A program made the translations under genes and the position numbers. The notes below the pieces were generated by a model. That model was not told the DNA's origin and ran no database searches. It saw only the letters and a list, made by a program, of their open reading frames with translations. A stretch of 35,267 nucleotides of DNA, from the NCBI GenBank assembly GCA_937877565.1, contig CALFJB010000071.1, forward strand, positions 1 through 35,267, given 5' to 3'. The DNA is from an uncultured Selenomonadales bacterium. GTDB lineage: Bacteria; Bacillota; Negativicutes; Selenomonadales; Selenomonadaceae. Positions within the stretch are counted from its first letter, which is position 1; each line of letters opens with the position of its first letter. Of this stretch, positions 1 through 8,416 are shown in pieces.

Positions 1-2
1 AA

Positions 3-131
3 ATCGCCGAGTATAAACTTTCAGAATCAGAATTTGTGAAAGCTACAATCGGCGTGGGAAATATTTGTGAGGCGGCGGCGTTGTGTTGCATAAAATCTGC
101 GCGATTCGCCTTGCCTAAAAAGATTTTTTGA
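3..131 (+). CDS. cbiG: CbiG C-terminal end (cobalt-precorrin-5A hydrolase), partial
   Basis: The frame is open from the window edge to TGA at 129-131 and encodes about 42 residues. The stretch GVGNICEAAAL is the conserved C-terminal motif of CbiG, and the downstream LPKKIF fits the usual ending. CbiG opens the delta-lactone ring of cobalt-precorrin-5A and releases acetaldehyde in the anaerobic cobalamin pathway. The next plus-strand pathway genes are cbiH and cbiJ, which supports the call. Only the tail is visible, so activity cannot be judged. The short length leaves some doubt. Confidence 0.8.
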   Translation: MAEYKLSESEFVKATIGVGNICEAAALCCIKSARFALPKKIF

Positions 132-165
132 CGGCGTAACAGTCGCCCTAATTTTGGGAAAAAAT

Positions 166-453
166 TTAATCTTCGTCAACGTCTGACCATTCCAAATTAT
201 CGGCGCGGTTATTTTGCTTGTTGCCGTCCTTGTGAATTACAAAGGGCTTGTTGTTTGGATTCGGTATAAAAGTTTGAGCAACGAGATATTTAACTTCAAA
301 AACTTCAGATTTGCCGTCCTTTTCAAGCGTTACAACTGAATCGCCCTTTTCGTTAATTTCTTCAGGGACAATTTCGCCTTGATTTTGGCGGGCGCGTTCC
401 TGCAACTTCTTTTTCAGCTTTTTAAGTTTTTCTTTTCGTCTGTCAACAGTCAT
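166..453 (-). CDS. Small HNH-like protein, antisense within the cbi cluster
   Basis: This 95-residue protein starts at ATG 453 behind GGAGGA. Residues 1-25 are a Lys/Arg-rich helix. Residues about 40-92 match the HNH_3 layout common in phage and homing-type endonucleases: LVAQTFIPNP, then IHKDGNKQNN, then NLEWS. The His of the second block is kept. The residue before it, normally Asn or Asp and a metal ligand in the family, is Ile here, and the usual His of the VHRLVA block is missing (VKYLVA). It may therefore be a weakened or inactive nuclease. It lies opposite to and between cbiG and cbiH, with its own promoter, and looks like an insertion. The family call is good; function is unknown. Confidence 0.72.
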   Translation of the reverse strand: MTVDRRKEKLKKLKKKLQERARQNQGEIVPEEINEKGDSVVTLEKDGKSEVFEVKYLVAQTFIPNPNNKPFVIHKDGNKQNNRADNLEWSDVDED

Positions 454-474
454 AAAAATTCCTCCTTCAAACAG

Positions 475-503
475 AATATAACTAAAAATTTATGTGAGGT
501 CAA
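475..503 (-). promoter_or_regulatory. Promoter of the HNH-like gene
   Basis: On the minus strand TTGACC (498-503) and TATATT (475-480) are separated by 17 bases, each one mismatch from the sigma-70 consensus. The start codon at 453 is about 22 bases further on. The -35 box overlaps the plus-strand Shine-Dalgarno of cbiH (about 496-500), so transcription here could interfere with cbiH expression. Confidence 0.6.
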
Positions 504-505
504 TT

Positions 506-1252
506 ATGGAAAACGGAAAAATAAAAATCGTCGGGATTGGACCCGGCAATATTTCAGAAATGACGCCAAAGGCGCGGCTTGCGATTGAAACTGCTGAAGT
601 TATCGCAGGTTACAACACGTATATAAAATTAATTCCGCAACTTGTCAGCGGCAAAAAAATTATCGGCACGGCAATGATGCAGGAAGTTGAACGCTGCAAA
701 ATGGCGATTGATGAAGCCGCTATAGGTAAAGACGTTGCATTAATTTCAAGTGGCGACGCGGGAATTTATGGAATGGCGGGACTTATTATCGATATGATAT
801 TAAATTTGCCGGAAAATGAACGCCCGCAATTTGAAGTTATCGCCGGAATTTCAGCAGTAAACGCAGCGGCGGCAATTTTGGGCGCGCCGTTAATGCACGA
901 TTTCGCAGTTATCAGTTTGAGCGATTTACTGACAGATTGGGAGCTGATAAAAAAGCGCGTGGAATGTGCGGCGGCGGGCGATTTTGTAATTGCGCTGTAC
1001 AATCCGAAAAGCCATAAGCGCGTTAAAAATATTTTGGAAGTGCAAGAAATTTTACTGCGATACAAGAATAAAAATACGCCCGTCGGAATTGTAACGAACG
1101 CGGTCAGATTGAATGAACAAAAAATTATTTCGACGCTTGAAAATTTCACTGACGAAGAAATAAATATGTTCTCACTGGTACTGATTGGCAACTCTCAAAC
1201 GTATGTAAAGGCGGGTTTTATGATAACGCCGCGAGGCTACGATTTAATATAA
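506..1252 (+). CDS. cbiH: CbiH/CobJ, precorrin-3B C17-methyltransferase family
   Basis: The 248-residue protein is of normal family length. It methylates C17 of the corrin precursor with ring contraction, using S-adenosylmethionine. The tetrapyrrole methylase fold is shown by VGIGPGNISEMTPKA near the N-terminus, SSGDAGIYGMAG around residues 80-92, and the conserved ALYNPKSHKR segment near residue 168. I chose ATG 506 because GTGAGG lies just upstream; a GTG at 494 is also in frame but sits on the Shine-Dalgarno. It follows cbiG after the inserted antisense HNH gene and precedes the TPR pseudogene and cbiJ. Confidence 0.93.
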   Translation: MENGKIKIVGIGPGNISEMTPKARLAIETAEVIAGYNTYIKLIPQLVSGKKIIGTAMMQEVERCKMAIDEAAIGKDVALISSGDAGIYGMAGLIIDMILNLPENERPQFEVIAGISAVNAAAAILGAPLMHDFAVISLSDLLTDWELIKKRVECAAAGDFVIALYNPKSHKRVKNILEVQEILLRYKNKNTPVGIVTNAVRLNEQKIISTLENFTDEEINMFSLVLIGNSQTYVKAGFMITPRGYDLI

Positions 1253-1280
1253 CGAAAAGTTTTTGTATGAGGTATAGCTG

Positions 1281-2152
1281 ATGTTTAAAAAGTTTTTGCT
1301 GAAAGTTTTACCTGCAGTAATGACAATAAATTTTTTGTCGGTAACGCCGGTACAAGCAAGCATTGAAACGGTTACGGGCACGGGCGAATATATTATGAAT
1401 ATGAAGGAGACGCCGGAATTTGCGCAACAAAACGCCAAACTTTATGCTGAACGCGCCGCCATTGAACAAGCCGGAATTTTCATTGCGTCCGTCAGTATTT
1501 CAAAAAATTTCCAACTGCAAGATGAAATTACAACTTTTGCGGCGGGGATTGCTAAAAAATATTAATACCGTAAACATTGAAATGATTCCAACAACCGGCA
1601 ACGCGACAGGTTACATCAAAATTGTAATAACGATTGAGGCGCAAGTTGATACTGATGATTTTGAAACTGCGTTGAAAAAATGGCAAAACAAGGATTCTAA
1701 CGAAAAATCAAATTTAGTGGAGCAAGATAAATTTCAACAAAAATTGATTGAAGATCAAGTAAAAGAAGTAGAGCAAAATTTAGCAAATATCCAAACTGAA
1801 CAAGATAAACAAAACGTTCAGCAGGAAATTAGTGAGATTGACAAAGACGCGTTGTACATTCAAAAAATTGATGAAGGTCAGAAATTTTATAGCAACAAAA
1901 ATTTTAATAAAGATTTAGAATTATTCAATGAAACAATAGATTTAAACTCCAATGACTATTAAACGCGGCAGAGTGTACATTGACTTAAAACAATATGAAA
2001 AAGCACTTGCTGATTATAACAAAGCTATTGAAATATATTCAAATTTAGCAATAGCTTATTATGGTCGTGGATTTTGTTATCAAGCGTTAAGTAAAACCGA
2101 AAAAGCTAAAGTAGATTTTGCAATGGCTACAAAACTCGGCTACAAAGGTTAA
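1281..2152 (+). pseudogene. Secreted TPR protein, disrupted by two frameshifts
   Basis: Three pieces in successive frames make one protein. Piece one (from ATG 1281) has a signal peptide ending near VQAS and a conserved GTGEYIM...AERAAIEQAG region like that of exported Selenomonadales proteins. It stops at 1565, just after the run of six A at about 1553. The coding sense continues one frame over (INTVNIEMIP onward) through a Gln/Glu-rich helical part to TAA near 1962. The TPR repeats (YIDLKQYEKALADYNKAIEIY) continue in the third frame to 2152. Each join needs one extra base removed. It is either a decayed gene or an assembly error. It separates cbiH from cbiJ. Confidence 0.75.
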
Positions 2153-2164
2153 AATAAATTTAAC

Positions 2165-2192
2165 CCCCGGCTTAATCGGTCGGAGTTTTTTT
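2165..2192 (+). terminator. Possible weak terminator after the TPR pseudogene
   Basis: CCCCGGC (2165-2171) can pair with GTCGGAG (2179-2185) across a 7-base loop, with one C-A mismatch and one G-U pair. Seven T follow at 2186-2192. It is placed directly after the pseudogene and before cbiJ. The imperfect stem lowers confidence. Confidence 0.4.
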
Positions 2193-2258
2193 GTTGCAGG
2201 AAAAACGCTTATGGCAACGAAAAATTTGTTAAATCATCAGAATGGAAGTGCCTCAAAA

Positions 2259-3035
2259 ATGACGAAAATATTTTTAATGGCAGGAACTGAAGACGGGCGC
2301 AAACTTGCCGAATTTTTAACTGAAAATGGCTTTGAAGTTACGGCGTCAGTAGTCAGCGATTATGGCAAAAAACTTTTAGCGCAGTATGAAAATATTTCTG
2401 TCAATGATAAAAAATTGGACGCCTCTGAACTTGCCGAATTTTTGAAAGTTAGAAAGTTTGATGCACTGGTTGACGCAAGCCATCCTTACGCCGTAAACGC
2501 CTCTAAAAACGCCGTTGCCGCCTGTAATGATATAAATATACCCTATTTACGTTTTGAACGCGCTACGGGCAAATTTGAGCGTCTGGAAGGGTGTTATCAC
2601 GTTGCAGACTACGAACAAGCGGCGATTAAAGCGGCTGAACTTGGCAAAAATATTTTTCTCACTACCGGCAGTAAAACTTTAAAAATTTTCGTCGAATTGC
2701 TGACGAATTGTAATATAACTGCGCGAGTTTTGCCGACTGCCGAAGTATTGGCAGAATGTGAAAAACTTGGATTGACGCCAAAACAAATTATAGCCGTGCA
2801 AGGTCCTTTTTCAACTGAAATGAATATTGAACAATTCAAACACGCGCAAGCAGAAGTTATTGTAACGAAGGACGGCGGCAAAATTGGCGGCGCAGATACA
2901 AAAATAGCCGCCGCGCAGATTTTAAAATTGCCGGTCGTCGTGATTGACAGACCGAAAATTTTTTATCCGAACGTTGCGGCAACTTTCGACGAAGTTTTAA
3001 ACTTTTTAGTATCGAAAGGAGAAATTTCAAAATGA
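2259..3035 (+). CDS. cbiJ: CbiJ/CobK, precorrin-6A reductase
   Basis: The 258-residue protein is of normal length for the NAD(P)H-dependent enzyme that reduces the corrin macrocycle of (cobalt-)precorrin-6A. The N-terminal FLMAGTEDGRKLAEFL is the family's nucleotide-binding start. DALVDASHPYAVNAS, the YLRFER segment and VTKDGG near residue 205 are also typical. ATG 2259 was chosen because GGAAG lies ten bases upstream and the family begins here; longer in-frame starts add residues from the region of the preceding terminator. The stop overlaps the start of the next lipoprotein gene in ATGA, so the two are probably translationally coupled. Confidence 0.92.
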   Translation: MTKIFLMAGTEDGRKLAEFLTENGFEVTASVVSDYGKKLLAQYENISVNDKKLDASELAEFLKVRKFDALVDASHPYAVNASKNAVAACNDINIPYLRFERATGKFERLEGCYHVADYEQAAIKAAELGKNIFLTTGSKTLKIFVELLTNCNITARVLPTAEVLAECEKLGLTPKQIIAVQGPFSTEMNIEQFKHAQAEVIVTKDGGKIGGADTKIAAAQILKLPVVVIDRPKIFYPNVAATFDEVLNFLVSKGEISK

Positions 3036-3508
3036 CATCTGCATTAAAAAAAATTATCACCTTTGCAATTTTAATTGGCGGCTTGAGTTTGACAGGTTGC
3101 GGCGGCGCAAAGGCTACTACAGATACACCGCAGCCTGTACAAAATGTTCAAACTGCTCAAAGATTGAAAATTACTGTCGGCGATAAAATTTTGTTTGCAA
3201 CTTTGGAGGATAACGCAACTACTCAAGATTTTATTAAAAAACTTCCAACAACTCTGAAAATGGAAAATCTTTACGAGCGTGAAATGTGTTATCGTTACGG
3301 CGCGGGCGGACTTGCTGAAAGTGCAACTCGTGATGATCGCTACGAAGTCGGCGATATTATTTACTGGAAACCGCGCGGCAGTTTTGTAATTTTGTACAAG
3401 CAAAACGGCGAAGAATTTGAGCGCGTACAACTTGGACACATTGATAGCGACGTTGAATTTTTTGAAAGTCTCGGTACAACAGAAATTAAATTTGAGCTTG
3501 AAAATTAA
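3032..3508 (+). CDS. Lipoprotein with cyclophilin-like fold domain
   Basis: This 158-residue protein starts with a lipoprotein signal peptide: Lys near the N-terminus, a hydrophobic core and the lipobox LTGC at about residues 20-23. A short Thr/Pro/Gln-rich linker follows. From about residue 43 (LKITVGDKILFATLEDNATT...LPTTLKMENL) to the end it resembles the cyclophilin-like domain of small bacterial proteins, including GDIIYWKPRGSFVILYKQ and a final FFESLG. Those proteins have no proven enzymatic role. It overlaps cbiJ by 4 bases, has AAAGGAG upstream and ends just before a strong terminator, so it is the last gene of the plus-strand unit. A link to cobalamin is only positional. Confidence 0.75.
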   Translation: MTSALKKIITFAILIGGLSLTGCGGAKATTDTPQPVQNVQTAQRLKITVGDKILFATLEDNATTQDFIKKLPTTLKMENLYEREMCYRYGAGGLAESATRDDRYEVGDIIYWKPRGSFVILYKQNGEEFERVQLGHIDSDVEFFESLGTTEIKFELEN

Positions 3509-3530
3509 AACTTCGCGCAGTCAGTCAATC

Positions 3531-3564
3531 AAAAAAGGCGTCATTCACAGACGCCATTTTTTTT
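3531..3564. terminator. Bidirectional terminator between convergent genes
   Basis: GGCGTC (3537-3542) and GACGCC (3550-3555) form a perfect 6-bp stem with a 7-base loop. It is flanked by six A on the left and eight T on the right, so it has a U-tract in both directions. It lies between the lipoprotein gene and the convergent flavin reductase gene. Confidence 0.88.
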
Positions 3565-3587
3565 ACAGATTTAAAAATTTCGTTAAA

Positions 3588-4124
3588 TTAATCTTCGACA
3601 ATGTAAGACTTTAAAATTTCTCCGTAGTAGGCAATGTGTTGATCCGCCACGCCTTCCGCGTCTTTGGGATAGAAATTTTTGAAACGGTAGGAAATATCTT
3701 TAGCGGGCTGAAGTTGTTCAAAGACAACGCGGCATTCAATAGTAAGCGGCAATTCTTTAATCGCCGGCGGACGAATCATTTCAGCGTCAATCAAATGTGC
3801 GCCCGCCTTCGCCAATTTGTCAACATCACGCCCGCTCAAACTGCCGCACATTCCAATAATTTTTGCCGCCTCCTTAGCGTACTTTTCGCCGTAAGGTACG
3901 CAAATTGTAAATTCGCCCGTGCGCTCCAAAAGTTCATAGGTAAAGCGGCTTTCACGAACATAAGCGGTAAAAATTGGCACGCCCCATTCAATTCCAATGG
4001 TTCCCCAGCCAATAGTCATTGCGTTAATACAATCTTCCGCCTCACTCGTCAGCAAAATTCCCTTCGGCATCGCCTTTAAAATTTCGCCCGCGTAGTCAAA
4101 AACGTTAATTTCTTTAATCGTCAA
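3588..4124 (-). CDS. Flavin reductase family protein (FMN-binding)
   Basis: The 178-residue protein belongs to the flavin reductase-like, FMN-binding split-barrel family. Family features include PKGILLTS near residue 20, NAMTIGWGTIGIEWG with the flavin-contacting segment, and FTAYVRESRFTYELLE. Members reduce flavin with NAD(P)H or act as small oxidoreductases, and the physiological partner is not evident. The start is taken as TTG 4124 because GAGAGG lies 8 bases upstream; the GTG at 4133 directly abuts that site. It lies 12 bases downstream of polC and ends before the bidirectional terminator, so it is probably the last gene of the minus-strand string. Confidence 0.82.
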   Translation of the reverse strand: MTIKEINVFDYAGEILKAMPKGILLTSEAEDCINAMTIGWGTIGIEWGVPIFTAYVRESRFTYELLERTGEFTICVPYGEKYAKEAAKIIGMCGSLSGRDVDKLAKAGAHLIDAEMIRPPAIKELPLTIECRVVFEQLQPAKDISYRFKNFYPKDAEGVADQHIAYYGEILKSYIVED

Positions 4125-4136
4125 AATAAACACCTC

Positions 4137-7100
4137 TCAAAAATCAAAAAGACTAGTTTGGTTACTTTCAGAAAGACCTTTCAAACAGCCATGCTCCTGC
4201 AACGCCGTTACACTTGTTCGCGTTATACCTGCGCGATTTTTTAAATCTTCAATCGAAGAAAATTTTCCCGCTTGCCGCGCAGTCACAATATTTTTGGCGG
4301 CAGTTTCACCGACGCCCGCCAATGACTTCAACGGCGGCAGTAATGAATCTTTCAGCATTATAAATTTTTCGGCGTCAGATTTATACAAGTCAACGCGCTC
4401 AAACGTAAAGCCGCGCAGAATCATTTCATAAGCCAACTGCATAACCGCCAAAGTACCCTCTTCAAGTAATTCAAGTTTTCTGTCGTTAGAAAGTTTTGTC
4501 AGCTCGTCAATTTTTTCTTTGATATGATTTTTGCCCATTGAAATTTCCTGCGCGTCAAATTCATCAGCACGAATCGAAAAGTAGGCGCAGTAATACGCCA
4601 AAGGATAATGTACTTTGCAATAGGCAATTCTGTAAGCCATCATAACATAGGCGGTGGCGTGGGCGCGTGGAAACAGATATTTAATTTTTTGGCAAGATTC
4701 AATGTACCAATCCGGCACATCGTGCGCCTTTAAATCTTCGACGGCGTCAGCGGCTATACCTTTGCCCTTTCGCACATTTTCCATAATTTTAAAACTTTTC
4801 AGCGCGTCAACGCCGTGATGAATCAAGTACATCATAATATCATCACGCGCCGAAATTGCATCTTTCAGAGTACAAATTTTTTTCTTGATTAAATCCTGCG
4901 CGTTGCCTAACCAAACGTCCGTACCGTGCGAAAAACCGGAAATTCTAACTAAATCGCTGAAACAATTCGGCTTTGTATCGTCAATCATTTGCCGAGTAAA
5001 CGCCGTGCGAAATTCGGGTATTCCAAAAGTCCCGGAATTTGTACCAATTTGATTCGGTTTTAAATTAATTGCGTCAGTCGAATTGAAAATACTAAGCGTC
5101 GCCTTATCGTCAAGCGGAATTGTCAGCGGATCAATGTGCGTCAATTTTTCCAACATTTTTATAACGGTAGGATCATCATGACCGAGAATATCAAGTTTAA
5201 CAAGGCGCGAGCTGATTGAATGATAATCAAAGTGCGTTGTGATAGTGTCAGCAGATTTTTTACCGGCGGGATGCTGAATCGGCGTAAAATAGTGAATATC
5301 CATATCACGCGGTACAACCATAATACCGGCGGGGTGTTGCCCCGAAGTACTTTTGACGCCAATGCAACCTTTGGCAAGTTTTGCGATGAAGGAGCCGTGC
5401 TTTTTCTGATTTTTTTCCTCAAAAAATTTTTTGACGTAGCCGAAGGCGGTTTTATCGGCAATGGTGCTGATACTGCCTGCGCGATAAACATTGTGACGCC
5501 CAAATAAAATTTCGGTGTACTTGTGCGCTTGGGCTTGATATTCGCCGCTGAAATTTAAATCAATATCAGGGACTTTATCGCCGTCGAATCCCAAGAAAAC
5601 TGCAAAAGGTATGTCATGCCCGTCCTTCGTCAAAGGATGCCCGCAAACGGGACAATTTTTATCTTCCAAGTCGTAACCGCAATTAACCGAGCCGTCTGTA
5701 AAAAATTTACTGTACTGACATTTTGGACAGCGATAATGCGGCGGCAGAGGATTTACTTCAGTTATATCAGTCATAGTTGCGACGAATGACGAGCCGACCG
5801 AACCACGCGAGCCGACCAAATAGCCGTCGTCATTGGATTTTTTGACGAGTTTTTGAGCAATTAAATACAAACTTGAAAAACCGTGCGCTATAATCGGCTT
5901 AAGCTCCTGTTGCAGTCTGTCTTCAACAATTTTTGGCAAATTTTCGCCGTACATTCGCCGCGCCTTTGTGTACGCCATATTTTGAATTTCTTCATCTGCG
6001 CCGGGAATTGCGGGCGAATATAAATCATCGGGAATTGGCTTTAAAATTTCGATTGATTCGGCAATTTTGTTTGGATTTGTAACAACTGCCTCGTAAGCCA
6101 ATTTTTCGTCCAAATAATCAAATTCTGCCAGCATTTCTTCAGTTGTCCGCAGGTAAATAGGCGGCTGAATTTCAGCATCTTTGTAACCTTTGCCTTTCAT
6201 CATAATTGCGCGGTAAATCGAATCTTCTTTATTCAAAAAATGTGCGTCGCAAGTTGCAACCAGCGGCTTATTTAATTTTTGTGCAAGCGCGGCAACTTTC
6301 TTATTAATTTCAATTAAATCATCGTCAGTTTGGACGTTTGGATAATTTTGACTGCGCTTTAAAAAGTCGTTGTTATGAAACGGCTGAATTTCCAAGTAGT
6401 CATAAAAATTTGCAATTTCGTCAATTTCGGCTTCGGTTTTACCTTCGATAATGGCGCGGATTAATTCGCCCGCCTCACAAGCACTGCCAATGATTAAACC
6501 TTCACGAAAATTTTTCAGCAGATTTTTTGGAATACGCGGAGTGTAATTCATATATTTCAGCTGACTGATTGAAACAAGGCGGTAAAGATTTTCCAGACCA
6601 ATTTTATTTTTCGCCAACAAAATTATATGATTGGCAAATTTCTGTTCAATATCTTCAATAAGGTAACCTTCCATGCCGTAAATAACTTTAATATTCGTGC
6701 CGTTTTTGGCAAGTTTTTTAGCCGTGTCTGCCGCTTCAGGGAATGCTTGTACAACGCCATGATCAGTTATCGCCACTGAAGACCAGCCCCACGCGGCGGC
6801 GGTTTTAATCAAAGTTTCCGGAGAAATTACGGCGTCCATTTGGCTCATCGTTGTATGCACGTGTAATTCAGTGCGCTTAACTTCGGCGTTATCCATTCGC
6901 GCAGTTTCTGTACTTTCAAGCGGCTCAACTTTTTCAAACATTAAAACATTTTCTTTGAGATAATCATCAGTTTTGACGACGCCGCGCACTTTGACAAGCA
7001 TACCATTTTTCAAAGTATCGGCAAGTTCGACGGCTTTTTCTTTGCCGCCGTTAGTGAAAAATTTTTTGCAAATAATGCCGTCAGTATCATCGGCAACGCT

Positions 7101-7571
7101 GAAAGTGACAACGCTTGTACCTTTTTGAAATTCGCGCAGGTTTACGCCGTTTAATTCATCGCCAATTTCGCCGACGATTATAACTTTTTCTTCGCCAACT
7201 TTCAGATTTTCAATTTTCGTAACTTCGCCGCTGATTTTCTGCGCCAAAATTTTTTCGCCGCTTGAAGATTTAACACCGCTAAATTTTTTGTCGCCGTTAG
7301 TTTTAGGCGGTTCAGTTTTTTTGACAGGCGCAGGAATTTCAATCAGTTTAAAATTAATTTCGGCAGTGGCGTTGTATTTTTCTGACAAAAATTTTTCGGT
7401 ACTGCTTTTAAGTTCGTCGTCAAGGTTTTCAGTTGAAGTCAAATAAATTTGCCATTTCCGATTTTCAGGAATAACGATAACTTCAGACAAATTAAAATTT
7501 TGCAACGCGGGATTTTCGCAGAGGTTGCAAAGAATTTGTTTGTTTTTCGGTATGAGTTTATATCTGTCCAA
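4137..7571 (-). CDS. polC: DNA polymerase III PolC-type alpha subunit lacking the exonuclease domain
   Basis: The 1144-residue protein is the replicative polymerase of low-GC Gram-positives, here about 290 residues shorter than typical PolC. In order: an N-terminal domain, an OB fold (about 140-225), a PHP domain starting with ELHVHTTMSQMD, a zinc-binding part (CPKC...CPVCG), the palm with PDIDLNFSGEY carrying catalytic Asp residues, helix-hairpin-helix near LAGVGETAAKN, and a C-terminal clamp-binding QTSLFDF. The DEDD exonuclease normally inserted in the PHP domain is cleanly absent: GMEGYLIED runs into NHIILLAKNKIGLENLYRL. The start TTG 7571 is set by AGGAGG seven bases upstream. It follows cbiF across a heptamer-repeat element. 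Confidence 0.95.
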   Translation of the reverse strand: MDRYKLIPKNKQILCNLCENPALQNFNLSEVIVIPENRKWQIYLTSTENLDDELKSSTEKFLSEKYNATAEINFKLIEIPAPVKKTEPPKTNGDKKFSGVKSSSGEKILAQKISGEVTKIENLKVGEEKVIIVGEIGDELNGVNLREFQKGTSVVTFSVADDTDGIICKKFFTNGGKEKAVELADTLKNGMLVKVRGVVKTDDYLKENVLMFEKVEPLESTETARMDNAEVKRTELHVHTTMSQMDAVISPETLIKTAAAWGWSSVAITDHGVVQAFPEAADTAKKLAKNGTNIKVIYGMEGYLIEDIEQKFANHIILLAKNKIGLENLYRLVSISQLKYMNYTPRIPKNLLKNFREGLIIGSACEAGELIRAIIEGKTEAEIDEIANFYDYLEIQPFHNNDFLKRSQNYPNVQTDDDLIEINKKVAALAQKLNKPLVATCDAHFLNKEDSIYRAIMMKGKGYKDAEIQPPIYLRTTEEMLAEFDYLDEKLAYEAVVTNPNKIAESIEILKPIPDDLYSPAIPGADEEIQNMAYTKARRMYGENLPKIVEDRLQQELKPIIAHGFSSLYLIAQKLVKKSNDDGYLVGSRGSVGSSFVATMTDITEVNPLPPHYRCPKCQYSKFFTDGSVNCGYDLEDKNCPVCGHPLTKDGHDIPFAVFLGFDGDKVPDIDLNFSGEYQAQAHKYTEILFGRHNVYRAGSISTIADKTAFGYVKKFFEEKNQKKHGSFIAKLAKGCIGVKSTSGQHPAGIMVVPRDMDIHYFTPIQHPAGKKSADTITTHFDYHSISSRLVKLDILGHDDPTVIKMLEKLTHIDPLTIPLDDKATLSIFNSTDAINLKPNQIGTNSGTFGIPEFRTAFTRQMIDDTKPNCFSDLVRISGFSHGTDVWLGNAQDLIKKKICTLKDAISARDDIMMYLIHHGVDALKSFKIMENVRKGKGIAADAVEDLKAHDVPDWYIESCQKIKYLFPRAHATAYVMMAYRIAYCKVHYPLAYYCAYFSIRADEFDAQEISMGKNHIKEKIDELTKLSNDRKLELLEEGTLAVMQLAYEMILRGFTFERVDLYKSDAEKFIMLKDSLLPPLKSLAGVGETAAKNIVTARQAGKFSSIEDLKNRAGITRTSVTALQEHGCLKGLSESNQTSLFDF

Positions 7572-7594
7572 TAAAAAGCCTCCTTTCTTTTTCA

Positions 7595-7676
7595 AGGAAA
7601 CAGGAAACAGCTGACAGGATACAGTTTCAAATCCCTGTATCCTGTTTCCTAAAGTCTGTTTCCTAAGACCTAAACA
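7595..7676. repeat. Period-7 repeat element, inverted arrays, cbiF-polC junction
   Basis: Four heptamers of pattern AGNNNNN (7595-7622, first two AGGAAAC) face six heptamers of pattern CTNNNNN (7635-7676, two of them CTGTTTC). The arrays are inverted relative to one another; 7614-7624 and 7635-7645 are a perfect 11-bp inverted repeat. The right array contains the last codons and TAG stop of cbiF (7663-7665). The same 7-bp period is seen at 15715-15785 and 24681-24715. Confidence 0.8.
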
Positions 7677-8409
7677 TATGGCTAAAATTCGGCGAATACA
7701 ACTGCGATTTTTCGTAATTTTTATTTAAACATTCGCCAACAATGATTAATGCCGTGCGTTCGATTTTTTCAGATTTAACCTGCGCGACGATATTTTCTAA
7801 AGTGCCGCGCAAAATTTTTTCATCTTGCCAAGACGCTTTTTCTACAACTGCAACCGGCGTATCTTTGCTTAAACCCGCCGCCAATAAATCAGCAACAACA
7901 TTTTCAATCAAGCTGACAGAAAGGAAAATGCAAAGTGTAGTTTGATGTTTGGCAAGATTTTTCAAAGATTCACTTTCAGGGACAGGCGTTTTACCTGCGG
8001 CGCGTGTAATAATCACAGTTTGAGTAACGCCCGGCAAAGTATATTCCTGCTTTAAAGTAGCCGCCGCCGCCAAAAATGAACTTACGCCCGGTACAATTTC
8101 AACTGCAATATTTTTAGCGTCCAATGCGTCAATTTGTTCTTGAATTGCGCCGTAAATCGCAGGATCGCCCGTATGAAGACGCACAATATTTTTACCTGCG
8201 GCGTCTGCAGTTTCAATGACGTTTAAAACTTCGTCAAGCGTCATTGTTGCAGAGTTGTAAATTTCGGCGTCCGCCTTGCAATTTTTCAGCAGTTCAGGAT
8301 TTACAAGCGAACCTGCATAAATTACAACGTCAGCTTCGCGCAGGAGTCTTTGCCCTTTGACAGTAATTAATTCAGGATCGCCCGCGCCCGCTCCCACAAT
8401 GTAAACCAT
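7663..8409 (-). CDS. cbiF: CbiF/CobM, (cobalt-)precorrin-4 C11-methyltransferase
   Basis: The 248-residue protein is of normal length. It methylates C11 of the corrin precursor with S-adenosylmethionine. The tetrapyrrole methylase signatures are clear: VYIVGAGAGDPELITVKG at the start, YAGSLVNPELL, RLHTGDPAIYGA near residue 80 and EIVPGVSSFLAAAA near residue 107. It is on the minus strand behind the radical SAM gene, whereas cbiG, cbiH and cbiJ lie on the other side of polC in the opposite orientation, so the usual cbiFGH order is broken. The last residues (MFRS) and TAG stop lie inside the period-7 repeat, so the C-terminus may have been altered by it. Confidence 0.94.
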   Translation of the reverse strand: MVYIVGAGAGDPELITVKGQRLLREADVVIYAGSLVNPELLKNCKADAEIYNSATMTLDEVLNVIETADAAGKNIVRLHTGDPAIYGAIQEQIDALDAKNIAVEIVPGVSSFLAAAATLKQEYTLPGVTQTVIITRAAGKTPVPESESLKNLAKHQTTLCIFLSVSLIENVVADLLAAGLSKDTPVAVVEKASWQDEKILRGTLENIVAQVKSEKIERTALIIVGECLNKNYEKSQLYSPNFSHMFRS

Positions 8410-8416
8410 AAAAATT

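Noticed and set aside
766..1191. 141-codon open frame antisense to cbiH
   Set aside because: It mirrors cbiH codon use, has no ribosome site and has Ser/Ile/Phe-rich composition typical of shadow frames.
1545..1570. Programmed ribosomal frameshift in the TPR gene at the A run
   Set aside because: The needed shift is +1 (or -2), not the usual -1 at A/U slippery sites, and a second shift is required near 1950, so decay or error is simpler.
7595..7676. CRISPR-like array at the cbiF-polC junction
   Set aside because: Units are 7 bp without spacers; CRISPR repeats are longer and separated by unique spacers.
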